Positions 1-5,768 of a DNA stretch of 7,789 nucleotides are shown here, piece by piece. The DNA comes from Phycisphaerales bacterium (GTDB lineage Bacteria > Planctomycetota > Phycisphaerae > Phycisphaerales > UBA1924): contig SLFH01000316.1 of assembly GCA_007124345.1 (NCBI GenBank), positions 1 through 7,789 of the forward strand, given 5' to 3'. A model generated the notes under the pieces. It was not told the DNA's origin. It did not search any database and worked only from the letters and a program-made list of their open reading frames with translations. The translations under genes and the position numbers were made by a program. The first letter of the stretch is position 1, and every line of letters begins with the position of its first letter.

Positions 1-2
1 AG

Positions 3-152
3 CCGGCGCAGCCAGAGCGCCCCGCCGAGGTCCCCAGCGGCCAGACCGCACGCCGGGCCGGGTCGCGCCCCTACGGCCGGGCCAAGCCCCTCCGCCCCAA
101 CGGCAACGGCGACACCGCCGCCTTGCGCTCCACCAGCGAAGAGCGGGCCTGA
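3..152 (+). CDS. C-terminal end of a hypothetical protein (5' end outside window)
   Basis: This is an open frame from the window edge to a TGA stop at 150-152, giving 49 residues that end in ...ALRSTSEERA. In this frame 46 of 49 codons end in G or C. The competing frame starting at position 1 has many more A/T-ending third positions, so this frame is the best coding candidate. The visible tail is rich in Arg, Pro, Ala and Gly (for example SRPYGRAKPLRPNGNGD). It looks like a disordered basic C-terminal extension, with no motif that identifies the protein. A short hairpin starts nine bases after the stop, as expected at a gene end. No function can be assigned; the reading frame is inferred from codon bias only. 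Confidence 0.45.
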   Translation, partial: PAQPERPAEVPSGQTARRAGSRPYGRAKPLRPNGNGDTAALRSTSEERA

Positions 153-160
153 ACCCGCCT

Positions 161-180
161 CAAGCCCACAAAGGGGCTTG
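161..180 (+). terminator. Short hairpin after the upstream partial gene
   Basis: A perfect 7-bp inverted repeat, CAAGCCC (161-167) and GGGCTTG (174-180), encloses a 6-base loop, just after the TGA at 150-152. No T-run follows (the next bases are CCCCGATCCC), so it is a weak or factor-assisted terminator candidate at best. Its right arm overlaps the putative -35 element of the tRNA promoter. Confidence 0.35.
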
Positions 181-205
181 CCCCGATCCCGAGGGCGGGT
201 AGACT
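178..205 (+). promoter_or_regulatory. Putative sigma-70-type promoter of the tRNA-Gln gene
   Basis: TTGCCC at 178-183 (4 of 6 matches to TTGACA) is followed after 16 bases by TAGACT at 200-205 (4 of 6 matches to TATAAT). This would start transcription near 212, about 42 bases before the mature tRNA 5' end. The position between a gene end and a tRNA is right, and the A/T content of the -10 stands out locally. It is a consensus match by eye only. Confidence 0.45.
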
Positions 206-253
206 CTGTCGCTTGCGGAAAAAGCCGGGCCAGCCCGCCTGTTTCCCGCCGAT

Positions 254-325
254 TCGGGATTGGTGTAATTGGCAGCACGACTGATTCTGGTTCAGTTAGT
301 CCAGGTTCGAGTCCTGGATCCCGAG
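254..325 (+). tRNA. tRNA-Gln (anticodon CTG)
   Basis: A complete 72-base cloverleaf. The acceptor stem TCGGGAT (254-260) pairs perfectly with ATCCCGA (318-324), and the discriminator base is G325. T261 and G262 occupy positions 8 and 9. The D stem is GTGT/GCAC (263-266/275-278), with the GG pair in its loop. The anticodon stem is ACTGA/TCAGT (280-284/292-296) around the loop TTCTGGT, so the anticodon is CTG and reads the glutamine codon CAG. The variable loop is four bases (TAGT). The T arm is CCAGG-TTCGAGT-CCTGG (301-317). The U1-A72 pair and the G at position 73 fit glutamine identity. The 3' CCA is not encoded (TGT follows), so it must be added by nucleotidyltransferase. The gene stands alone with its own promoter candidate and terminator. 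Confidence 0.97.
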
Positions 326-347
326 TGTCAGTGATCTTCTTCGCCAA

Positions 348-384
348 ACGCCCGCTCCATGACGGAGCGGGCGTCGTGCTTTTT
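348..384 (+). terminator. Intrinsic terminator of the tRNA-Gln unit
   Basis: A perfect 11-bp stem: ACGCCCGCTCC (348-358) pairs with GGAGCGGGCGT (364-374) around the loop ATGAC. CGTGC and then TTTTT (380-384) follow. It lies 22 bases after the tRNA 3' end, and a GC-rich stem followed by a T-run is the classic Rho-independent form. Confidence 0.85.
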
Positions 385-393
385 GAGCAGCTT

Positions 394-417
394 TCCCGGG
401 GGCAGGCCCCCCCGGGA
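394..417. repeat. GC hairpin in the spacer between the tRNA unit and the protease gene
   Basis: TCCCGGGGG (394-402) and CCCCCGGGA (409-417) form a perfect 9-bp inverted repeat with a six-base loop. No T-run follows on either strand. It may be an auxiliary terminator or only a structural element between convergent transcription units. Confidence 0.4.
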
Positions 418-443
418 TCTGGTGTGCGACGGGCGCAGAAGAA

Positions 444-479
444 GGGCCCGCCCTCGGCCGAAGCCGGACGGGCGGGCCC
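444..479 (-). terminator. Likely terminator of the secreted protease gene
   Basis: GGGCCCGCCC (444-453) pairs perfectly with GGGCGGGCCC (470-479). An inner helix, TCGGC (454-458) with GCCGGA (463-468, one bulged base), closes on a CGAA loop. Read on the minus strand, the hairpin sits about 60 bases after the protease stop and is followed by TTCTTCTG, a modest T-rich tail. Confidence 0.6.
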
Positions 480-502
480 GAACCCCCGAAACTGGTTTGA
501 GC

Positions 503-524
503 GGGCCCCCCGTTGGCGGGGCCC
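503..524 (-). terminator. Second hairpin directly after the protease stop codon
   Basis: GGGCCCC (503-509) pairs with GGGGCCC (518-524). On the minus strand it begins 15 bases after the TAA at 541-539. The T-run is missing, so it may protect the mRNA 3' end or act together with the stronger hairpin at 444-479. Confidence 0.4.
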
Positions 525-538
525 GGTCGCGCTCGGCG

Positions 539-3500
539 TTAGCAGCCGGCCGCGAAGGCGCTGAGGAAGGCGAAGAAGTCGTCGGCGTCGATCACGCCGT
601 CGTTGTTGAAGTCGGCCCTCGGGTCGCCAGACGCGAAGAGGCTGAGGAAGAGGAAGAAGTCGTCGGCGTCAACGACGCCGTCGCCGTTGAGGTCCGGCGG
701 GCAGGTCGGGCCCACTCCGGTCAATATACCACGGATCCGGATGTCGTCGATGCTCCATCCGCCGTAAACGACCGACCCGTCGGTCGGGCCCATGTTCCAG
801 CGGATGTAGACGCTGTCCTTGTCGTCGACGATGTCGGAGATGTCGTAGGCGACGACCGACCATTGCGAGGGCTGGACGGTCGGGCCGTCGTACTCCCAGA
901 TGGTCGTCCAGTTGAACCCGTCGCCGGAGACCTCCAGCGAGGCGGCGTCCCAGCGCGAGCTCTCGATGGCGAGCCACGAGGCGAACTCCAGCTCGGCGCC
1001 GATCACGCCGGTCAGGTCGATCGGCCCGGCGGTCAGGGGCGTCGCCGGCATGTTGTTGCTGTAGTTCCCGAAGAGGTTGTACCCGTAGATGAACGAGCCG
1101 GTGTGCGCGGCGAACGGGTTCGAGGTCGCGCCAGTCGGTGCGCCGAACTGCCACTCGCCCGAGACCTGCCACATCGGGTCGGTGTCGAGGAGCTCCTCGA
1201 AGACGACCTGCGGCGTGCCGATCAGCAGCGAGACGGTCGCCGAGGCGTTCCCGCCGTTGTCGCTAAGGCTGAAGCCGAAGCTGTCGGGGCCGGCGTAACC
1301 CGGCGCGGGGGTGTAGACGATCTCGCGCCCGGTGATTGCGCCGGGGGCGTTGATCGGCGAGCCGCCGGGGAGTGAGAGCGAGCCGTGCGCGGGCATCGAA
1401 TCGATCGCGTAGACCGCGTCGGGGTCGCCCGAGCGCCCGTCGAGCGTGATGCTGACGGGACCGCCGTCAGTGGCGATCTGCATGTCGCCGGCGGACGGCT
1501 GGCAGGGGTCGGCCGAGGCGGCGACGCGGAGGGCCCAGTGGGCGATCTCGCCCTGGTCACCGGCGGCGTTGTCGCGCACGCGGAGGGTCCAGCGTCCCTG
1601 GGCGGCCTCTCCGATGAAGTCGGCCAGCACGCCGGGGCCGTCGGGCGGGTTCACGCTGTCGGAGTAGGTCTGGATGATGTCGTCGGCGCTCCCGCCGGTG
1701 CGGTCGTGCAGGCGGACGACGGTGCCCGAGGGCGAGATCAGGTCGACATGCAGGTCACCGATCCAGGTGTGGTAGATCACCACCTCGACCTCGACATCGC
1801 CGACGCAGAAGATCTCGTTGACATCGACATGGCTGAACGAGGTCTGGTTGTCGAAGATGCCCACCGGCGTGTCGGTCGCGGGGATGACAAAGCGGCCGAC
1901 ATCGAGCGTGACCTCGCGGAAGGTGTCGCCCGCGTTGTTGGTGAGGTTCTGGACGGTGACCGTCGCGTTCTGGAGGCCCGCGGGCAGGCTGTTGACGAGG
2001 GAGTTGGTGTCGACGAAGAAGGTGCGCGAGTCGCCGTCGAAGGTCAGGTCGAACTCGATGGAGCTCTGCCCGTCGATGTCGATCCAGGGCTGGTCGGCGC
2101 TGACTCGGACGGTCACGGGGGTGGGGCGCTCGCTGGTGACGGTGTAGGAGCCGCTTGCGTTGATCGGGCCGCCCACCGGGCCGCTGCCGAAGAGGTCGGT
2201 CGCGGGGCTGACGCCGATCCGGGCCTGGCCGATTTCGAGCACATGATTGCGCGAGTGGTTGCGGCTGGATGTGAGGTCATCGACGCTGAGCGTGGCGTTG
2301 TAGAAGCCCGAGGCGAGCACGCCGGCGTCAGGGCTGACGGAGACCTCGACGGTGAACGACTCATTCGGTCCGAGCGTGCCCGAGAGGCCCGAGGTCGAGC
2401 CGTCGAGCAGCAGCGGGCCGGCGCCGACGAGGTTGACACTGTAATCCGAGGGGTTCTGCGAGGCGTTCTCGATGGTGTAGGTGACGCTCGGGTTGCTGAA
2501 CGGGCCGCCGGTCGGGCCGATGTGCTCGACAAGGCCGAAGTTGCTGACGGTGATGCCGAGGGGAGGCACGAGGGAGGCGAACGCGCCGACCGTCGAGACC
2601 TCTTCGCCGTTCACCCCGGTATTGGGCAGGACATTTGAGCGGACGCACCCGCCGACGGTGACGAAGTCCGGTGCGCCGCGGACGAGGATGCCCTCGACCT
2701 CGCCGGTGAGGGCGTTGACGACCATCGAGCCGGAGTTGCCCCCGTACGCGTCGAGGTTGGCGGTGAAGAAGCCGGGATTCGGGACATCGAGCACCTGCCC
2801 GCCGTCGTCGACCTTCTTGGGAAGCACGACGGGGTGGCCGATCATAACCAGCGGGGTGCCGATCGAGGGGCCGCCGGTGCGGCTGAGGGGCACGGGGTTG
2901 AAGCCGGTCACATCGCGGTCGACGCGGACGAGCGAGTGGTCCAGCCCGCCGCCGAGGGCGCGGTCGATCAGACCGGACATCACATACACATGGCTCTCGG
3001 GCACGACGACATCGGGGTCGGTCGTCGGGCCGAGCTGGTCGAACCCGAAGACGAACGCGACGCTCCCGATGTCGTTGGCCGAGACGCAGTGCCCGGCCGT
3101 CACGATCAGGTCCGAGCCGACCAGGAACGCGGAGCAGAAGCCGATCTGCATCTGGCCGACGAACGGCTCGTCGGGGCAGATCGGTGTGCCGAAGCGCTCC
3201 GTCCAACGCCGGGTGTTCAGCGTGACGGTCCCGTTGCCGTTGAAGGTCAGCTCGTTGGTGCTGACGACGACGGCGGCGGCCTGGGCGAGCCCGAGGAGGA
3301 AGGGGTCGCTGATTTCATAGATGTCGCGACGATCGTCGTTGCCGTAGATAACCTCGGGCGAGGGGCCCTGGAATCTGCGGGTGGTGTACCAAGCCTCGAC
3401 CTCGGCCCGGCGGAGCTCGACCTCGGAGAGGGGCTTGGGTCCGCCCTCTTTTTCGATGGTCTGGGGGTCCGGCTGTGCCGCGGCAAACGGAGCGCCGGAC

Positions 3501-3544
3501 GCTACTGCCGCGACCATGAGGCCGCGAACGATCGATTGCTTCAT
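539..3544 (-). CDS. Secreted modular trypsin-like serine protease with P domain and dockerin-like C-terminus
   Basis: A 1001-residue exported endopeptidase. The start at 3544 is chosen because GGAGAG lies 7 bases upstream and the protein then opens with a signal peptide (residues 1 to ~23, cleavage near FAAA/Q). The longer reading from 3667 would bury this and is rejected. Residues ~118-330 are a chymotrypsin-fold domain: His152 in TAGHC, Asp202 in LDHSL, Ser271 in GGNSGS. Cys137 and Cys153 match the disulfide that flanks the catalytic His in trypsins. GNSGS resembles V8-like enzymes, but a Leu stands where V8 has its glutamate-binding His, so cleavage specificity is open. Then follow two tandem beta-sandwich repeats (~330-439, ~442-550), a P/homoB domain (~556-676), a cadherin/Ig-like domain (~694-778), a MAM-like jelly roll (~780-941) and a two-repeat dockerin-like tail (948-1001) ending Gly-Cys. 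The protein probably acts outside the cytoplasm or at the cell surface. Catalytic class is well supported; natural substrate is unknown. Confidence 0.9.
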   Translation of the reverse strand: MKQSIVRGLMVAAVASGAPFAAAQPDPQTIEKEGGPKPLSEVELRRAEVEAWYTTRRFQGPSPEVIYGNDDRRDIYEISDPFLLGLAQAAAVVVSTNELTFNGNGTVTLNTRRWTERFGTPICPDEPFVGQMQIGFCSAFLVGSDLIVTAGHCVSANDIGSVAFVFGFDQLGPTTDPDVVVPESHVYVMSGLIDRALGGGLDHSLVRVDRDVTGFNPVPLSRTGGPSIGTPLVMIGHPVVLPKKVDDGGQVLDVPNPGFFTANLDAYGGNSGSMVVNALTGEVEGILVRGAPDFVTVGGCVRSNVLPNTGVNGEEVSTVGAFASLVPPLGITVSNFGLVEHIGPTGGPFSNPSVTYTIENASQNPSDYSVNLVGAGPLLLDGSTSGLSGTLGPNESFTVEVSVSPDAGVLASGFYNATLSVDDLTSSRNHSRNHVLEIGQARIGVSPATDLFGSGPVGGPINASGSYTVTSERPTPVTVRVSADQPWIDIDGQSSIEFDLTFDGDSRTFFVDTNSLVNSLPAGLQNATVTVQNLTNNAGDTFREVTLDVGRFVIPATDTPVGIFDNQTSFSHVDVNEIFCVGDVEVEVVIYHTWIGDLHVDLISPSGTVVRLHDRTGGSADDIIQTYSDSVNPPDGPGVLADFIGEAAQGRWTLRVRDNAAGDQGEIAHWALRVAASADPCQPSAGDMQIATDGGPVSITLDGRSGDPDAVYAIDSMPAHGSLSLPGGSPINAPGAITGREIVYTPAPGYAGPDSFGFSLSDNGGNASATVSLLIGTPQVVFEELLDTDPMWQVSGEWQFGAPTGATSNPFAAHTGSFIYGYNLFGNYSNNMPATPLTAGPIDLTGVIGAELEFASWLAIESSRWDAASLEVSGDGFNWTTIWEYDGPTVQPSQWSVVAYDISDIVDDKDSVYIRWNMGPTDGSVVYGGWSIDDIRIRGILTGVGPTCPPDLNGDGVVDADDFFLFLSLFASGDPRADFNNDGVIDADDFFAFLSAFAAGC

Positions 3545-3551
3545 CTCACAA

Positions 3552-3557
3552 CTCTCC
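3552..3557 (-). promoter_or_regulatory. Ribosome binding site deciding the protease start
   Basis: GGAGAG on the minus strand (3557 to 3552) stands 7 bases before the ATG at 3544, which is good Shine-Dalgarno spacing. Together with the signal peptide that follows, it sets the start codon. Just upstream, GGCCG (minus strand, 3574-3570) can pair with CGGCC (3566-3562) in a small hairpin that does not cover the site. Confidence 0.7.
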
Positions 3558-3595
3558 GAGAGGCCGAAGCGGCCATTGCCAAAGACCCCCAATGA

Positions 3596-3627
3596 GCGCC
3601 GGCCGAGACGCCGGCGCGTCAATTTTT
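3596..3627. repeat. GC hairpin with one-sided T-run in the exporter-protease gap
   Basis: GCGCCGGC (3596-3603) and GCCGGCGC (3610-3617) form a perfect 8-bp inverted repeat with a 6-base loop. On the + strand it is followed by GTCAATTTTT. The genes on both sides run on the minus strand, where the hairpin lies after the exporter stop and about 50 bases before the protease start, without a T-run. It could block antisense transcription, weakly terminate exporter transcription, or structure the protease leader. I see no convincing promoter in the 150-bp gap (3545-3694). Confidence 0.45.
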
Positions 3628-3694
3628 CCGATCGCGCCAAGGTAGCGGAGAGGGCGGGGGCGTGCAAGCCTTGCGCTGTGATGAGAGTGTGTTC

Positions 3695-5635
3695 TCAGCG
3701 GATTGGGGCGTCTGCGGCCCCGGTCTGCTGGATCCGCAGCAGTTCCGAGAACCTTCCGCCGGCCTCGGCGAGCTCCTCGTACCCGCCCCGCTCGGCGATC
3801 CGGCCCGCTTCGAGCACGAGGACGAGGTCGGCGTCGCGGATGGTGCTCAGGCGGTGGGCGATGATGAAGGTGGTCCGGCCCTTCATAAGCTCGCGCATCG
3901 CGCTCTGGATCAGACGCTCCGACTCGCTGTCGAGGTTGCTCGTCGCCTCGTCGAGGATGAGGATCCTCGGGTCGGCCAGGATCGCCCGGGCGATGGCGAT
4001 CCGCTGGCGCTGCCCGCCCGACAGCCGCACGCCACGCTCGCCGATCAGGGTGTCGTACCCGTCGGGGGTGTCGGTGATGAAGGTGTGGGCGTTTGCGGTC
4101 CGCGCGGCGTCGATGATCTCTCGCTCTGTCGCGTCGCGCCTCGCGTAGGCGATGTTGTCGCGGATCGTCCCGTCGAAGAGGAAGACATCCTGCTCGACGA
4201 TGCCGAGGATCGAGCGGTAGTCGTCGGGGCGGATGTCGCGCGTGTCGATCCCGTCGAGCAGGACGCGTCCCTTCGTGGGCAGGTAGAACCTCGCGACGAG
4301 GTTGCAGAGTGTCGTCTTGCCGGCGCCGCTGGCGCCCACGAGCGCGACGATCGAGCCGGGAGGCACCACCGCGTCGATCTCCTCGAGCACCGGTTTCTCT
4401 GAGCCGGGGTAGACGAACGAGACCGAATCGAGCGTGACCTCGCCGGCGACGCGGTCGCGGTCCAGGCGTGTCGCGCCGGGGGCGACCGACTCGTGTTCGA
4501 GCGGTTCAGAGAGCAGGTCGAGCACGCGGTCGAGGCCGGCGAGCTGGTTCTGGATGTTCGTGGCGCTGACGACGAGGGCCTCGATCGGCCCCAGCAGCAT
4601 CAGCAGGTAGGCGGTGAACATCATGAGGTCGCCGATGGTGAGGTTGCCCTCGATCACCTGCCACCCGCCGTAGAGAAGGATCGCAGAAGAGGCGATGGGG
4701 ACCAAGAGCTGCCAGACGATTTCGAGCCCGCGGCTCCACCACCAGGCGAGGATCTCCTGGCGCATCATGAAGGCGTTGCCCCCGACAAAGCGTGAGGCCT
4801 CGCCGGTCTCGCGTCCGAAACCGCGGACGACGCGCAGGCCCGCGAAGACCTCGGTCGAGTGCCCGTCGATGCGCTGGCGGCTCAGGCGGATGTCGCGCCA
4901 CATCGGGCGAAGGCGGTTGATCCACGCCCGGTGGGTCATCCAGATCGTCGGGAGGAGCACCAGCGATCCGATCACCAGGCGCCAGTCGGTGAGCGCGAGG
5001 ATGACCATCGTCAGGCTGACCTGGACGATGGCTCTCCATGGGTTGTAGACCATGCTGAACAGCAGCTCGCCGACGCCTCCGGCGTCCTCGCGCAGGATGC
5101 TCGCCACCCCGCCGGACTTGAGGGCCTGGGCCCGGTGCAGGGGGAGTCGGACGGCGTGGGCGAAGACGCGCCTGCGGACGGAGATCTGCACCCTCTTGGT
5201 CAGCCGCGTGGTCTGCCAGCGGCCCCACATCCCGACGCTGACGCTGACGATCGTGATCGCGACCATCGCGCCCGAGAGGATCCAGAGGAGGCTCATGCGG
5301 TCGGTCGGCAGGCCGAGCGAATCGGGCAGGCCCTCGGGGCCGGGGGTGTCCAGCAGGATGAAGTCGATGGCGATCTTGGTGGAGTAGGGCATCGCCAGCC
5401 CGAGCAGGGTGCTGACAGTCAGCGTGCAGAGTGCGAGCGCCATGGTGAGGCGCTGGCGGGGATCGAGCAGCCCGATAAACCTCGACGCGAGCGAGAAGGC
5501 CGGGCGGTGGCTCCTCGGGCGGGCGCCCGGCTCGGGCTGGGGGCCGTCGGGGGCGACCTGCTGATCGGGCCTGCGCGAGCGCCGTTCGATCCTGTACTGT
5601 CTAAAGCGGCGTCCGCTGCCGGCGCGTGAGTGCAT
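3695..5635 (-). CDS. ABC exporter half-transporter (fused membrane and ATP-binding domains, MsbA/LmrA-like)
   Basis: A 646-residue inner-membrane ABC exporter that should work as a homo- or heterodimer, using ATP to move a hydrophobic or lipid-like substrate outward. Residues 1-45 are a basic, Pro/Arg-rich cytoplasmic extension. The membrane domain follows, with helices near 62-82, 115-138, 200-217, 218-234, 307-327 and 334-356. The nucleotide-binding domain (~398-635) is complete: A-loop Tyr409, Walker A GASGAGKT (434-441), Q-loop Gln482, signature LSGGQ (538-542), Walker B ILILDE (558-563) with catalytic Glu563, D-loop SNLD (566-569) and switch His594. No motif residue is missing, so it should be active. 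An in-frame TAG at 5647-5645 leaves only three codons upstream of the ATG, which fixes the start closely. No Shine-Dalgarno sequence is visible. The substrate cannot be read from sequence. It lies 150 bp upstream of the protease gene on the same strand and diverges from the symporter gene. Confidence 0.93.
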   Translation of the reverse strand: MHSRAGSGRRFRQYRIERRSRRPDQQVAPDGPQPEPGARPRSHRPAFSLASRFIGLLDPRQRLTMALALCTLTVSTLLGLAMPYSTKIAIDFILLDTPGPEGLPDSLGLPTDRMSLLWILSGAMVAITIVSVSVGMWGRWQTTRLTKRVQISVRRRVFAHAVRLPLHRAQALKSGGVASILREDAGGVGELLFSMVYNPWRAIVQVSLTMVILALTDWRLVIGSLVLLPTIWMTHRAWINRLRPMWRDIRLSRQRIDGHSTEVFAGLRVVRGFGRETGEASRFVGGNAFMMRQEILAWWWSRGLEIVWQLLVPIASSAILLYGGWQVIEGNLTIGDLMMFTAYLLMLLGPIEALVVSATNIQNQLAGLDRVLDLLSEPLEHESVAPGATRLDRDRVAGEVTLDSVSFVYPGSEKPVLEEIDAVVPPGSIVALVGASGAGKTTLCNLVARFYLPTKGRVLLDGIDTRDIRPDDYRSILGIVEQDVFLFDGTIRDNIAYARRDATEREIIDAARTANAHTFITDTPDGYDTLIGERGVRLSGGQRQRIAIARAILADPRILILDEATSNLDSESERLIQSAMRELMKGRTTFIIAHRLSTIRDADLVLVLEAGRIAERGGYEELAEAGGRFSELLRIQQTGAADAPIR

Positions 5636-5768
5636 CGGTCGATGCTACGCCCCGACGGTCACGGAGCGTTCGGGGTGCTATGGCGGGGGGCGGGCGCTGC
5701 AGGTATGGTGTGCGGCCACGCGCGGGACGGGCGGCGGGCCCGAAGCCGACAAACTACAGGAGCCACCG
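5636..5768. promoter_or_regulatory. Divergent intergenic region between exporter and symporter genes
   Basis: These 133 bases must carry both start signals. On the minus strand, TAGCAT (5647-5642, 4 of 6 to TATAAT) ends six bases before the exporter ATG, which would place transcription start at or next to the start codon. On the + strand, TATGGT (5704-5709, 4 of 6) is a candidate -10 for the symporter. No good -35 accompanies either. The elements are eyeballed; only the location is firm. Confidence 0.3.
5758..5762 (+). promoter_or_regulatory. Ribosome binding site of the symporter gene
   Basis: AGGAG lies 6 bases upstream of the ATG at 5769. This supports that start, which also puts the first membrane helix right after a short N-terminal tail, as in the family. 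Confidence 0.75.

Noticed and set aside
178..564. Protein-coding frame running through the tRNA-Gln gene and its terminator
   Set aside because: It overlaps a perfect tRNA cloverleaf and an intrinsic terminator, and its product has no recognisable feature.
359..2638. Two long + strand open frames (359-1375 and 1385-2638) opposite the protease gene
   Set aside because: They are mirror frames produced by G/C-ending codons on the minus strand. Their translations are dominated by Val, Asp, Gly, Arg and Ala without motifs, while the minus-strand frame shows a signal peptide, catalytic triad and recognisable domains.
3545..3667. Start of the protease at the upstream ATG (3667), adding 41 residues
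   Set aside because: The extension would place the signal peptide internally, contains many Arg residues, runs through the GC hairpin at 3596-3617 and lacks support, whereas the ATG at 3544 has GGAGAG at ideal spacing.
539..5635. Exporter plus protease as a type I secretion pair
   Set aside because: The protease has an N-terminal Sec-type signal peptide and no C-terminal glycine-rich RTX repeats. No membrane fusion or outer membrane partner gene is present, and the exporter looks like a general MsbA/LmrA-like protein without a C39 peptidase domain.
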